From UBA10107 sp963835585 (GTDB taxonomy: Archaea; Nanobdellota; Nanobdellia; Woesearchaeales; UBA10107): a stretch of 64,000 nt of DNA. Position 1 is the stretch's first letter. Every line of letters begins with the position of its first letter. The position numbers and the translations under genes were made by a program. The stretch lies in NCBI GenBank assembly GCA_963835585.1, contig CAWIGF010000003.1:617494-681493 (forward strand), given 5' to 3'. Below the pieces are notes generated by a model. It saw only the letters and a list, made by a program, of their open reading frames with translations. It was not told where the DNA came from and ran no database searches. Positions 51,670 through 61,225 of this stretch are shown piece after piece.

Positions 51670-51978
51670 ATGGGAAGCGACAAGCCACAAAAAAAAGAAA
51701 TGGTAATGAGCGAGTTCAAGGGGCAGAAAGCCCCTGAGCAAAAGCAGGCAGGATCCGTGAATTTCTCTTCAGCGGTACCAGCGAGGGTCGAGGAAATAGT
51801 CGGAAGGACCGGAACAAGAGGGGAAGTAACCCAGGTAAGATGCAAGGTTCTTGAGGGACGCGACGCCCAGAAAACATTGAGGCGAAATGTGAGAGGCCCT
51901 ATACAAATAGGGGACATACTGATGCTTAGAGAGACAGAATACGAAGCCCAGAAACTGACACAGGGCGGAAGGAAATAA
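51670..51978 (+). CDS. rps28e: 30S ribosomal protein S28e
   Basis: 102 residues. The last 65 form the S28e OB-fold (VEEIVGRTGTRGEVTQVRCK, RRNVRGPIQIGDILML). An N-terminal extension of about 35 charged residues is longer than in most archaea. It starts two bases after the L7Ae stop and its stop overlaps the ATG of rpl24e. Confidence 0.95.
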   Translation: MGSDKPQKKEMVMSEFKGQKAPEQKQAGSVNFSSAVPARVEEIVGRTGTRGEVTQVRCKVLEGRDAQKTLRRNVRGPIQIGDILMLRETEYEAQKLTQGGRK

Positions 51979-52271
51979 TGGCGAAATGCTCATTTTGCGG
52001 ATCCGATATCGAACGCGGGACAGGAAAGATCAAGATATTGAAGGAAGGAAAAGTAATCAATCTCTGCGGCACGAAATGCGAGAAAAACATGTTCAAGCTG
52101 CACAGAGTTGCAAGAGAGATGCCCTGGACTGCCGAATACAAGGTGGCGAAATTAGTCCGCCTCGGAAATATCAACGCCGCGAAGAAAGCAAAGGAAGAGA
52201 AGAAGCCAACAGCAAAAGAAGAGAAGAAACCGGCAAAGAAAGCTGCAAAAAAGAAAGAAGCAGCTAAATAA
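51978..52271 (+). CDS. rpl24e: 50S ribosomal protein L24e
   Basis: 97 residues. Zinc site CSFCG...CGTKCEKN, followed by KLHRVAREMPWT, is the L24e signature. A Lys/Ala/Glu-rich tail of about 30 residues follows. Overlaps rps28e by one base. Confidence 0.95.
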   Translation: MAKCSFCGSDIERGTGKIKILKEGKVINLCGTKCEKNMFKLHRVAREMPWTAEYKVAKLVRLGNINAAKKAKEEKKPTAKEEKKPAKKAAKKKEAAK

Positions 52272-52301
52272 TTTTATTTACCCAAAAACAAAAGAGACAA
52301 A

Positions 52302-52865
52302 ATGAAAGAAAGGACGTTAGTCATTTTCAAACCAGACGTGATGGCACGGGGCTTGACTGGTGAGATTCTTTCAAGGTTCGAGAGGCTCGGGTTAAAAGTT
52401 GTAGCGATGAAAATGCTCAAGGCCGATCCAAAAATAGCCAGCGAGCATTACAAGAAGGACGATGAATGGCTGATCAGGAAGGGAAAGCAGATAATGCAGA
52501 CCCTGAATATCAAAGAAGGCGATCCAAAAAAATACGGGCAGACGATCGTCAACAACCTGGCGACAGATCTTTGCTTGTATCCGATCGTCGCGATGATTTT
52601 GGAGGGACACAAGGCAGTCGCCTTGGTAAAAAAACATGTCGGTCCGACAAATCCTGAAGAGGCAATGCCCGGCACTATCCGTGGAGATTATTCACAGGAT
52701 TCATATTTGCTTGCAAATCAGTTGAACAGGCCAGTGATTTCAATAATCCACTGCACTGATGATCCAAAGGAAGCAGAAAGGGAGATAAGCTTATGGTTCA
52801 GGAAAAATGAGATATTCGACTGGATAAAACCGGACGAGAACCTGTTATACAGGAAAGGAAAATAA
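52302..52865 (+). CDS. ndk: Nucleoside diphosphate kinase
   Basis: 187 residues, about 35 longer than typical Ndk. Transfers phosphate between nucleotides. LVIFKPDVMARGLTGEI (N-terminal strand and loop), PGTIRGDY and the active-site region ISIIHCTDDPKEAEREI (phospho-His) are present. The extra length comes from an insert around 55-85. It belongs to the ribosomal cluster as in many archaea, and its stop overlaps the next ATG. Confidence 0.95.
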   Translation: MKERTLVIFKPDVMARGLTGEILSRFERLGLKVVAMKMLKADPKIASEHYKKDDEWLIRKGKQIMQTLNIKEGDPKKYGQTIVNNLATDLCLYPIVAMILEGHKAVALVKKHVGPTNPEEAMPGTIRGDYSQDSYLLANQLNRPVISIIHCTDDPKEAEREISLWFRKNEIFDWIKPDENLLYRKGK

Positions 52866-53161
52866 TGGCAGACGAAAATATGAATATTGCCCAGTTGGAG
52901 AATCAACAATATTTGGAAAGTGAAATCTTGAATGGAATAGAAAGTTCAAATTATCAGTGGGTTGCTTTATCCGCCTTAGAAAGAGAATGTCAAATCAATC
53001 GAAATAGAATATCACAGATACTTCCAAAAATAAAAGGAATAATCAGCGCCACATCAGAAAAAGGAGATGTTGTTTATTCAACAATTAAGCATTGGTATGA
53101 AAAGGCAAATTGGCATGAAAGACTGATGATGAGATTAGCATATACTATGAGATGGGTTTAA
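52865..53161 (+). CDS. Small hypothetical protein, possible winged helix
   Basis: 98 residues between ndk and the EF-2 gene, overlapping ndk by one base. The segment WVALSALERECQINRNRISQILPKI reads like a helix-turn-helix, followed by a strand pair GIISATSEKGDVVYS. In many archaea infB stands at this place. Not recognised by family. It may be an RNA- or DNA-binding regulator. Confidence 0.62.
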   Translation: MADENMNIAQLENQQYLESEILNGIESSNYQWVALSALERECQINRNRISQILPKIKGIISATSEKGDVVYSTIKHWYEKANWHERLMMRLAYTMRWV

Positions 53162-53167
53162 AGAAAA

Positions 53168-55387
53168 ATGGTTGACGAAAAACTAGCAAAAATGATGAGG
53201 ATCGCGGGCGATCCGTCACACATCAGGAACATCGCCACTTCAGCTCACATACACCACGGAAAAACCGCATTCACGGATAATCTTCTCGCCGCAGCAGGAC
53301 TGATGAAGGAAGCAGCCGCAGGAGATTTGGAAGCGGGCATGGCGACATGGCAGCATGCGGATGAGCAGGAACGATTGATAACTGTCGATGCGGCAAACGT
53401 TTCCATGGCGCACACATTCGACGGGGAAGATTACCTGATTAATCTTATAGATACGCCTGGTCACGTTGACTTTGGAGGCAATGTTACGCGAGCTATGCGA
53501 GCAGTCGATGGAACTGTTGTTCTTGTATGCGCGTCCGAAGGAATAATGCCGCAGACGGAAACTGTCCTGAAGCAGGCATTGAGAGAAAGAGTCAAACCAG
53601 TCCTGTTCATCAACAAATGCGACCGACTCATCAAGGAAATGATGTTCACGCCGCAGCAGATGCAGGACCGATTCACGGAAATCATATTGAAGTTCAACAG
53701 GTTAATCGAGCAGATCGCAGAACCTGAATTCAGGGAAAAATGGAAAGTTGACATAAGCGACGGATCTGTCGCGTTCGGTTCGGCAAGAGATAACTGGGCG
53801 ATGAGCGTTCCGTTCATGAAGAAGAAGGGAGTCTCATTCAAGGACATTCTTAACATATATAATCTTGACGAAGACGCGCAGAAAAAATGGGTCTGGGAAA
53901 AGGCGCCGTTGTACGAAGTCGTCTTGGACATGGTAATCAAGCACCTGCCTGATCCAAAAGAATCCCAGAAATACAGAATCCCGAAGATTTGGAGAGGAGA
54001 TGTGGATTCAGAGCTTGGAAAAGATTTGCTGAGCTGCAATCCAAAGGGAAAACTTACTTTTGTCGTAACAAGAATTTTAATAGAGCCGAAATCAGGACGG
54101 GAAATCGCCGCTGGAAGATTGTATTCGGGAACAATAGCGGCCGGCCAGGAAGTTTACCTGAGCTCGGAACCGAACAAAACGCAGAAGATCCAGAACCTGT
54201 ACATCTACAGAGGCATCAAGACAGAAATGATAGAGGCCATGCCATGCGGCAATATTGTCGCTATCATGGGCGTAAGAACCAGGGCAGGAGATACTATTTC
54301 GTTGGAGCCTGATGTTGCGTTCGAGGAAATGAGACATATTTTCGAGCCTGTTGTCACAAAAGCGATTCGCGCGAAGAATCCGCAGGATCTGCCAAAACTA
54401 GTTGAAGTTTTGAGACAGGTTGTCAAGGAAGACCCATCCATCAAGGTCGAAATTGACGAAGAGACAGGAGAGCATCTTCTCCATGGAATGGGCGAACTGC
54501 ATTTGGAAATAGTCGAGAATAGAATCAAGACCGAAAAGAACGTCGATATCATAGGAAGTTCTCCGATTGTAGTTTACAGGGAATCCATCGCAAGCGCATC
54601 CGGAGAAGTCGAAGGCAAGTCTCCGAACAAGCACAATAAATTCTACATGAAAGTGGAGCCGATGAGCCCAGAAATGTCAAAAGCTGTTGAAGCCGGATTC
54701 ATTCCGGACGGCAGAGTAAAGAAACGTGACCTGGAATTATGGAAAGCGCTTGAAGAGGCCGGGTTCGACTCAAAGGAATCGCGATCCGTCAAGGACATTT
54801 TCGAAGGGAACATACTTCTTGATCAGACAAGAGGTATTGTAGGAATCGACGAAGTGATGGAAATGATAATAGACGGGTTCGAGGATGTCATGACATACGG
54901 TCCGCTGGGAAGGGAACCTTGCATCAACATGGTAGTGCGATTGATGGATGTCACTCTCCACGAAGACGCCATCCACAGGGGGCCCGCACAAGTATTGCCG
55001 GCAATACGAGAATCGATAAGAGGCGCAATGATGCAGGCAAAACCTGTATTGTTCGAGCCAGTCCAGACATTATTGTTGGAAGCGCCGGTCGAATACATGG
55101 GCGAACTCACGAAACTCGTGACGCAGAAGCGAGGAATCTTGATCGATGTAATCAATGAAGAAGAACATTTCGTGACCGTCAAAGGAGATATTCCGGTCGC
55201 GGAAACTTTCGGATTGAGCAATGATTTGCGTTCAGCAACGAACGGGCGAGGCGTCCAAAGCATGGCAGACCAGACATTCAAGAAAATGAATCCTGAGCTG
55301 CAGGCAAAAGTTGTCGCCCAAATCAGGGAAAGAAAGAAACTTTCCGTTGACGAGATGGGCGTCGCGAAGACGCATTCCGGCGTATAA
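53168..55387 (+). CDS. fusA: Translation elongation factor 2
   Basis: 739 residues. GTPase for ribosomal translocation. G1 SAHIHHGKTAFTD, switch VDAANVSMAH, DTPGHVDFGG and NKCDR in the G domain, then domains II-V. The diphthamide loop LHEDAIHRGPAQVLPA keeps the modifiable His. Six bases after the preceding gene, so part of the same operon. Confidence 0.97.
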   Translation: MVDEKLAKMMRIAGDPSHIRNIATSAHIHHGKTAFTDNLLAAAGLMKEAAAGDLEAGMATWQHADEQERLITVDAANVSMAHTFDGEDYLINLIDTPGHVDFGGNVTRAMRAVDGTVVLVCASEGIMPQTETVLKQALRERVKPVLFINKCDRLIKEMMFTPQQMQDRFTEIILKFNRLIEQIAEPEFREKWKVDISDGSVAFGSARDNWAMSVPFMKKKGVSFKDILNIYNLDEDAQKKWVWEKAPLYEVVLDMVIKHLPDPKESQKYRIPKIWRGDVDSELGKDLLSCNPKGKLTFVVTRILIEPKSGREIAAGRLYSGTIAAGQEVYLSSEPNKTQKIQNLYIYRGIKTEMIEAMPCGNIVAIMGVRTRAGDTISLEPDVAFEEMRHIFEPVVTKAIRAKNPQDLPKLVEVLRQVVKEDPSIKVEIDEETGEHLLHGMGELHLEIVENRIKTEKNVDIIGSSPIVVYRESIASASGEVEGKSPNKHNKFYMKVEPMSPEMSKAVEAGFIPDGRVKKRDLELWKALEEAGFDSKESRSVKDIFEGNILLDQTRGIVGIDEVMEMIIDGFEDVMTYGPLGREPCINMVVRLMDVTLHEDAIHRGPAQVLPAIRESIRGAMMQAKPVLFEPVQTLLLEAPVEYMGELTKLVTQKRGILIDVINEEEHFVTVKGDIPVAETFGLSNDLRSATNGRGVQSMADQTFKKMNPELQAKVVAQIRERKKLSVDEMGVAKTHSGV

Positions 55388-56053
55388 TTATTTTCTTTTA
55401 AGGATTTTTTCCTCTAATTTACTCACTCTTTCCGTCAGCATTTTTTTCGAGCCATATAGCACGTCGCCTTTACGAAACTCAGTTTCGCAATACGTAATTG
55501 GTCCGGCTACATCGACAAGCACATCGGCGCATCCATGTATGTCCGGAAATCTTTCTACGGCTTCGCCAAGCCTCATATTGAGAAGCCTTACCTCATTTGG
55601 GTTCTTTATTATCTCTATTCTTCCCAGCAGTTCCTCAATTTGTTTATTCAAGAATGGTTTTTTATCAAAACGCGGAAGGGCATATCCAAGAAGTTCCCTC
55701 AATGCGGAATAATCAACAGGGTCAATTATTATCGGTTTGCGTTTTACCTTTAATTTTGCGACCAGCAAAGGAGCTAATTCTCCAAGACCTGCTCCAACAT
55801 CCACATACTGGTATTCAGGATTTATCGAGAATGGATTTTTTGAATGACTAATATAATAACGGAAGTATTCGTCTAATCCTCTTCCTGTTATTTTCATCTC
55901 GTTGCCGCCAGAAATCGGTTCCTTGTTAAAATTTGCAGTCGTAAAGAAAATATTTCCCAAGTCAGTTTCAGGAGAGTCCATCACGTGAAGAGTATATCCC
56001 TTCAAGGAGAATAGACTTCCTTTCTCAAGAGATTCAACAACTGGATTCGGCAT
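55388..56053 (-). CDS. Class I SAM-dependent methyltransferase
   Basis: About 221 residues. QYVDVGAGLGELAPLLV is the SAM-binding loop, IIIDPVDY the acidic second strand. No substrate motif is recognised. ATG 56053 lies 26.5 bp after TTTAAATA, so it is preferred over TTG 56068. Converges on fusA with no spacer. The target could be a small molecule, RNA or protein. Confidence 0.75.
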   Translation of the reverse strand: MPNPVVESLEKGSLFSLKGYTLHVMDSPETDLGNIFFTTANFNKEPISGGNEMKITGRGLDEYFRYYISHSKNPFSINPEYQYVDVGAGLGELAPLLVAKLKVKRKPIIIDPVDYSALRELLGYALPRFDKKPFLNKQIEELLGRIEIIKNPNEVRLLNMRLGEAVERFPDIHGCADVLVDVAGPITYCETEFRKGDVLYGSKKMLTERVSKLEEKILKRK

Positions 56054-56113
56054 GATTGCTTGATTCAAGGGTTTTATTTAAATGTTGCCAGAAAAATTTA
56101 TTTCAAAAAAGAA

Positions 56114-56710
56114 TTAACCCTGAATCACAATCATTCGCTGGTTCAGGCATGCGTTCGTGTCCTGCACTGGAAGGATTATGAAAGATGTTGGAACTACTCC
56201 CAACTGCGTAGCGACATCATTCAAATTTACCGAATACGTTGTCGTACTTCCTGGAGCGAGGACGTCCGTATTGGACTGGAACACCGTGTTGTTCCCTGAC
56301 ATGAACTCGAAGTACGCTCCGTTCATCGCGACGTGGCCGTTATTTTTTATCTCGGCTGAAACGAGCGGCCCCGTTTTCGCTATTGAATTCGGAACGATTC
56401 CTATTACGACTGTGCAATTCGAATCCATCTGAGGAGCGCTAGCTGCAGATACTTGTTCAACTGGCTGCGATTGATTTTGTGATGCACTAGTTATCGGTGC
56501 TGGCGTTTGCGCAGGCTGCTGTGTTGCCGTCTGCGAAGGATTATTCGCATTCGAAGTTTGAGGAGCTGAATTATTCGACTGCGTCAGGAAAACTATTATC
56601 AAAGCAATGACAACAATGAGAACAATCACGCCAACAATCCACCCGATATTTGAATGGGATTTCTCGCGCAATGAAGGGGGCTGCCAGTTTTCTATGAATG
56701 ACTTATCCAT
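56114..56710 (-). CDS. Single-TM extracellular protein
   Basis: 198 residues. A short soluble N-terminus (about 1-23) precedes one TM (24-45), a Ser/Gln/Pro/Asn linker (46-95) and a beta-rich outer domain with CTVVIGIVPNSIAKTGPL and two distant cysteines, similar in style to FxLYD/CARDB domains. TATA-like box about 25 bp before the ATG. Function unknown. Confidence 0.68.
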   Translation of the reverse strand: MDKSFIENWQPPSLREKSHSNIGWIVGVIVLIVVIALIIVFLTQSNNSAPQTSNANNPSQTATQQPAQTPAPITSASQNQSQPVEQVSAASAPQMDSNCTVVIGIVPNSIAKTGPLVSAEIKNNGHVAMNGAYFEFMSGNNTVFQSNTDVLAPGSTTTYSVNLNDVATQLGVVPTSFIILPVQDTNACLNQRMIVIQG

Positions 56711-56815
56711 GACGAAGAAACAGCAAATTGCTAATTATAAATCTTGTGGTCTATAAGAATTGCTTGTTCTTATGGACAGCAATAAATTAATATATATCAT
56801 ATCCTTCGGCGCAGT

Positions 56816-57205
56816 ATGAAAAAAGTTAACAGGGCTTTGACGGGCATCGCGGCGCTTCTTTTGCTTGCCTCATCGCCAGGTTGCACGACAGTGCCATCTA
56901 GCACCACTTCTGCCCAAGAGGAGATAAGTTCTCTCGAACAGCAGTACAAGTTCGTCATGAGTGTCGACGAGTTCAACAAGCGCTACAAGACCATGTCCGA
57001 AATCAGAAAGATAGAAGGCCTTCATGGCGATGATATCGCAGTCTCCGTCCCTAATGTCAGGTGCTATTGCGCGGACGTGTTCAGGATTGTCGATGGCAAG
57101 GTCATGGTCATCAAGTCACAATCCCACAATTTCAGCGAAAATAGCATTTCGCTTCCTGACCTTGAGGCGTATGTGAAAAGCATCGCGAAAGATTTCCGAG
57201 AATAA
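56816..57205 (+). CDS. Small lipoprotein
   Basis: 129 residues. Signal peptide with lipobox-like SSPGCTT at residues 20-26, then a Ser/Thr linker and a compact domain (about 45-129) with one CYC pair. TATATATCAT lies 26 bp before the ATG. No family recognised. Confidence 0.7.
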   Translation: MKKVNRALTGIAALLLLASSPGCTTVPSSTTSAQEEISSLEQQYKFVMSVDEFNKRYKTMSEIRKIEGLHGDDIAVSVPNVRCYCADVFRIVDGKVMVIKSQSHNFSENSISLPDLEAYVKSIAKDFRE

Positions 57206-57206
57206 C

Positions 57207-57416
57207 CTATGCCCGCTTCTTGACCATCCTTTTTTTCTCTTTGGAATATTCAAATGAATAAGGGCCGTTGTCCGGCATGAACAAGGACACTATGCATGTG
57301 CCGATTCCGAAAACAATCAGCAATGGAATCGCGACAATCGCAAGGAACCACGCGAGAAAAAGGGCAACGCCGATTCCCAACGATCCCAATCCCAACAACC
57401 ACATCGAACGTCTCAT
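57207..57416 (-). CDS. Small membrane protein
   Basis: 69 residues, one long Gly-rich hydrophobic region (about 6-47, possibly two helices) and a basic C-terminal tail (SKEKKRMVKKRA). TATA-like box about 25 bp before the ATG. Convergent with the lipoprotein. Not recognised. Confidence 0.58.
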   Translation of the reverse strand: MRRSMWLLGLGSLGIGVALFLAWFLAIVAIPLLIVFGIGTCIVSLFMPDNGPYSFEYSKEKKRMVKKRA

Positions 57417-57454
57417 AGAACAGCATCATCATTCCTTATTTTTATAATCTTCCT

Positions 57455-57793
57455 TTACTTGAACATTGTCCTGATATTCATTTCTTTCTTATCTTTGGCA
57501 GCGAAAAACAAGAACATGAACAAGAACACGAACAGGTTCTGGTTCACGAAAAATCCGAACAGGCCAAGAATCCCTATGTATCCGAGTTTCCAAACATCTG
57601 CCGGTTCTTTTTCCTTGAAGTATATTATTATTACATAGACAAGGTACAGCAAAAATGCAAGGAACGCCAGCGAACCCAACATCAAAAACACGACATCTTT
57701 TACCTTGAAAGCGCCGAGCAAAACATTGTGCACTATCGCAAGCAGCACTGTTGCGGCGATCAGATAATATGTTATGGTTGTTTCAAGCTTCAT
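57455..57793 (-). CDS. Small four-TM membrane protein
   Basis: 112 residues with four hydrophobic helices (about 7-26, 32-57, 69-84, 84-100) and a charged end. The ATG is about 50 bp after a TTTTTAAAG box, so a short leader is likely. Not recognised. Confidence 0.6.
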   Translation of the reverse strand: MKLETTITYYLIAATVLLAIVHNVLLGAFKVKDVVFLMLGSLAFLAFLLYLVYVIIIYFKEKEPADVWKLGYIGILGLFGFFVNQNLFVFLFMFLFFAAKDKKEMNIRTMFK

Positions 57794-58140
57794 GACGCAC
57801 CATCGATTGAAGACGACATAATACTCGTCTGAGAATTTGATGTTTTTAAAGTTTATGTAACATTATCCGTGGAAACATGCAATCTTTGTCGTTGAATTCA
57901 AAGAAATTACGACAATATTTTCGCGTTCATTGCCGTAAATCAAAACAATCTGTCTGTTTTTCTTCACCCAAAATCACAATAATGTCAAAATTTTGGCAAA
58001 TATCTTGTTTCGGCCAGAAATCCTTATAAATGGCCATAAGTGGTGAAAACCTGTATTGTATTTAAAAAACCCAAGCGAAAGCTTTAAATACAAACATCAA
58101 AGACAAAAATTATCCCGTTTATATCGGAGGAGTAATCAAA
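57794..58140 (+). promoter_or_regulatory. Intergenic region and EF-1A promoter/leader
   Basis: 347 bp without a gene. The left part holds the minus-strand promoter (near 57844). CTTATAAAT lies at 58023-58031, and TTGTATTTAAA (58056-58066) and TTTAAATACAA (58083-58093) form an 11-bp perfect inverted repeat with a 16-base spacer. The right arm contains the likely TATA box of EF-1A. The leader ends with GGAGGAG (58127-58133) before the ATG. I see nothing recognisable in 57860-58020. Confidence 0.5.
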
Positions 58141-59454
58141 ATGGCTAAAGGAAAACCACACATAAACCTAGTATTCGTCGGTCACGTAGACCATGGAAAA
58201 TCCACGACAGTCGGTAGGCTATTGTTCGACTCAGGGGTTGTCTCTGAGCAAGACATGAAGAAATTGACGGAAAGGGCAAAAGAGCTCGGTAAAGTCGGCT
58301 TCGAATTCGCTTACGTAATGGACAATCTCAAAGAAGAGCAGGAAAGGGGAGTTACAATCGACTTATCCCATAAGAAATTCGAGACTCCAAAATATTACTT
58401 CACGATAATTGACGCGCCCGGGCACAAGGACTTCGTCAAGAACATGATCACAGGAGCATCCCAGGCAGACGCGGCAGTTCTTGTCTGCGGAGCTAACGAA
58501 ATAAAGGGAACGGAAGGAGTAACGGAACTTCCTCCACAAACAATCGAGCACGCGCGACTTACAAAGATCCTCGGTGTCGGGCAGCTAATCGTTGCTGTCA
58601 ACAAGATGGACATGCAGGGATATTCACAGGACAGATTCGAGGCGATAAAGAAATCCATCACCGCTTTGCTTAAAGCTTCAGGATGGAAAGTCGATGACGT
58701 TAATTTCATACCAATCGCCGCATTGAAGGGCGATAATGTAGTAAAGAAATCGACAAACATGCCATGGTACAAGGGCCCAACATTGCTTGAGTCGATGGAT
58801 TTGTTGAAAGAACCATTGAAACCAACTAACCTGCCATTGCGACTTCCTCTGCAGGACGTCTACAAGATCGCAGGAATAGGAACGGTTCCAGTAGGAAAGG
58901 TCGAGACAGGAATCATGAAAGTAAACGACAAGGTCATTATAGTTCCTGGACGAGAAGGAAAGGGAATATCAGGAGAAGTCAAATCAATCGAGATGCACCA
59001 TGAACCGCTTCAATCAGCTGAACCAGGCGACAACGTAGGTTTCGTCGTAAGGGGAGTTGACAAGAAAGATGTTGCAAGAGGAGATGTACTAGGACATGTA
59101 ACAAATCCTCCAACAGTAGCGACTGAATTCACGGCGCAGATTGTCGTGTTGAATCACCCAAGCGTAATCACAGTAGGTTACACACCGGTATTCCACATAC
59201 ACACGGCCCAGGTTGCATGCCAGATCACACAGCTTGTAAAGAAACTTAATCCCGCAACGGGAGAAGTTGTAGCGGAGAACCCAGACTTCATCAAGAACGG
59301 GGACGCTGCAGTAATAAAATGCAAGCCAGTCCAGCCATTGTGCATCGAGACCCAAAAAACAATACCACAAATGGCAAGATTCGCGATCAGGGATTCCGGC
59401 GCAACAGTCGCGGCAGGAATATGCATTGATCTTGTGAAAAAGACAACAGAATAA
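58141..59454 (+). CDS. tuf: Translation elongation factor 1-alpha
   Basis: 437 residues. Delivers aminoacyl-tRNA to the ribosome. GHVDHGKSTTVGRLL (G1), DNLKEEQERGVTID (switch I), DAPGHKDFVKNMI (G3), NKMD (G4), then two beta-barrels with FHIHTAQVACQI near the end. Strong Shine-Dalgarno, unlike most genes here. Followed by S10 as in many archaea. Confidence 0.98.
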   Translation: MAKGKPHINLVFVGHVDHGKSTTVGRLLFDSGVVSEQDMKKLTERAKELGKVGFEFAYVMDNLKEEQERGVTIDLSHKKFETPKYYFTIIDAPGHKDFVKNMITGASQADAAVLVCGANEIKGTEGVTELPPQTIEHARLTKILGVGQLIVAVNKMDMQGYSQDRFEAIKKSITALLKASGWKVDDVNFIPIAALKGDNVVKKSTNMPWYKGPTLLESMDLLKEPLKPTNLPLRLPLQDVYKIAGIGTVPVGKVETGIMKVNDKVIIVPGREGKGISGEVKSIEMHHEPLQSAEPGDNVGFVVRGVDKKDVARGDVLGHVTNPPTVATEFTAQIVVLNHPSVITVGYTPVFHIHTAQVACQITQLVKKLNPATGEVVAENPDFIKNGDAAVIKCKPVQPLCIETQKTIPQMARFAIRDSGATVAAGICIDLVKKTTE

Positions 59455-59526
59455 ATTTATTTTTTATTTTTAAAAATCTCATGGGAACGAAGAAAGTCCC
59501 CATGGCCCACAGACCCGAGAAAGAAT
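59455..59526 (+). promoter_or_regulatory. S10 leader with hairpin
   Basis: After EF-1A a T-rich tract and TTTTTAAAAAT (about 59469-59478) could be terminator and TATA box. CATGGG (59480-59485) pairs with CCCATG (59499-59504) in the leader, about 22 bases before the S10 start. Confidence 0.4.
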
Positions 59527-59835
59527 ATGGCACAGACAGCGAGAATAAAGATAGCGAGCACAGATATCGGAAAAATCAACCAGGTTTGTGAATATATTAA
59601 AGATATTTCTAACAAGACAGGGGTCTTAATGAGGGGGCCAATACCTTTACCGACAAAGAAGCTAAAGATAACCACGCGTAAGGCTCCATGCGGAAACGGG
59701 AAGTCCACATGGGAAAGGTATGAGATGAGGATACACAAAAGATTGATTGACTTGGGTGTTGATGAGCGTTCTTTGAGATTAGTAATGAGAGTCCCAATAC
59801 CGGAAGGGCTTAACATAGAAATAGAAATGGTTTGA
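59527..59835 (+). CDS. rps10: 30S ribosomal protein S10
   Basis: 102 residues. ARIKIASTDIGKINQVCEYI begins the S10 fold; RGPIPLPTKKLKITTRKAPCGNG and YEMRIHKRLIDL are the conserved loop and strand. Small-subunit protein. Downstream of EF-1A on the same strand. Confidence 0.97.
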   Translation: MAQTARIKIASTDIGKINQVCEYIKDISNKTGVLMRGPIPLPTKKLKITTRKAPCGNGKSTWERYEMRIHKRLIDLGVDERSLRLVMRVPIPEGLNIEIEMV

Positions 59836-59873
59836 TTCGCAATCATTAAATATACATCATAAATCTAGCGTGC

Positions 59874-60230
59874 ATGGCTGAGCAATACAAGACGACAATC
59901 AAAAATACTTCTGAAAGAGAAGTCGCCAAAACTCTCATTCTCGAGGCAAAGTTTCCTGAAGGAACGTCTATTTTATATGGAGATTGTGGGATATGCCCAA
60001 ATGCAGGCACACATGCTGCGATTTTCCACAAAGATGCTGTTGCAGTAAACCCAGAGATCGTGATGGTATCCCAACCGGCTGACGTGTACTTGAGCAACAT
60101 CGATAACACCGACGAATATGTATTCAAATTCAGGGAAAGAATACCTGAATCAGACAGGCAATCGCTTGTCGATAGAGTCAAAGAAGCAATCAACAAAAAG
60201 AATGGTTTGACAGTGTGTGTTAACAAATAA
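59874..60230 (+). CDS. Hypothetical protein
   Basis: 118 residues. Two close cysteines in YGDCGICPNAGTHAAIF, near His and Asp, could bind a metal. The rest is mixed alpha/beta. TTAAATA lies 26 bp before the ATG, so it has its own promoter. Not recognised. Confidence 0.6.
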   Translation: MAEQYKTTIKNTSEREVAKTLILEAKFPEGTSILYGDCGICPNAGTHAAIFHKDAVAVNPEIVMVSQPADVYLSNIDNTDEYVFKFRERIPESDRQSLVDRVKEAINKKNGLTVCVNK

Positions 60231-60244
60231 AAAATCGAAATGGT

Positions 60245-60634
60245 TTAAGTTCTGTAGAAATTGGGTTCTTCCACCACTGCATTGGCATATATTGCAAGTC
60301 CCAAGTCATACAAGAAACGGTTGACTCTTTGCATTTCATCTAATTGAATCGACTCGGAAACGAGATACAGCCCACCACACAAATCATCATAGTTTATTTT
60401 TTTGGTGTCTCTTGAATGGAATAATGCCGCTCTTATTGCGTCATCAACATCAGGATCAGCGATATAAACATGATCTGGTGAGACTTGAGAAAAAATACCG
60501 GCAAGTTTTTCAAGATTCGGTCTTGCTTCGCTAACATTGGTCTCTTCCAAGGACATGTCAACCAGCTCTGCAAATGCGTCAAAATTAGAAAGAATTGCTC
60601 CAATATCCGTAATGGAAATATCGACATTTGTCAT
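60245..60634 (-). CDS. Hypothetical protein
   Basis: 129 residues from the ATG at 60634, 26 bp after TTTATATA. Acidic, helical (EDIDLSLEET-like N-terminal part), no membrane segment. Converges with the gene at 59874. Not recognised. Confidence 0.58.
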   Translation of the reverse strand: MTNVDISITDIGAILSNFDAFAELVDMSLEETNVSEARPNLEKLAGIFSQVSPDHVYIADPDVDDAIRAALFHSRDTKKINYDDLCGGLYLVSESIQLDEMQRVNRFLYDLGLAIYANAVVEEPNFYRT

Positions 60635-60739
60635 GAAACTCCCGAAAAACACATTATTTATATAACTATCCAAACGATTTATAAACAAGACATTGCCAAA
60701 GAGACACTTGCCGTGATTAGAAGCAAAAAATAAAATTAT

Positions 60740-61120
60740 TTAATAAGGTCTCCTTGAAGATTTTATTTCTGCCAATGTTTTCTTTAATTCTTCTTTTTTA
60801 ACGTACTTTTTTTCTGTGACATTAAAATCATCTCTGCCAAGATAACGAGAACCATCTCCAACTTCAATTCTGTAATCAACCAATTCTTCCAGCTTTTCCA
60901 AAATAGGCAATGTTTCGGGCCTGATAAAAGAAATACTATTTTCGCCCCAAATTGATCCGTATTTTTCTAAAAAATCAATGACAGGTCCATAGTCAACTGT
61001 AACTTTTACATTATCTGCTTCTGCCTGCATTTGATCGATAATCTCCCAATTTAAATCAACCAAAGAAGCCAAGTTTATCTGCGTCAAATACTTGCTGTCT
61101 TTTGTATTTAATTCTGCCAT
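60740..61120 (-). CDS. Hypothetical protein
   Basis: 126 residues, soluble and acidic with a basic C-terminal helix (KKEELKKTLAEIKSSRRPY). TATTAATATAAA lies about 25 bp before the ATG. Not recognised. Confidence 0.6.
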   Translation of the reverse strand: MAELNTKDSKYLTQINLASLVDLNWEIIDQMQAEADNVKVTVDYGPVIDFLEKYGSIWGENSISFIRPETLPILEKLEELVDYRIEVGDGSRYLGRDDFNVTEKKYVKKEELKKTLAEIKSSRRPY

Positions 61121-61225
61121 TCTGCACCTAAATCTGAGTTTATATTAATAGGTTTAGAAAAGCTTTAAAAGCAATCGAAAATGCGTTTATTTAATGCCGT
61201 GGTGGCACAACCTGGTACTGCGCAA

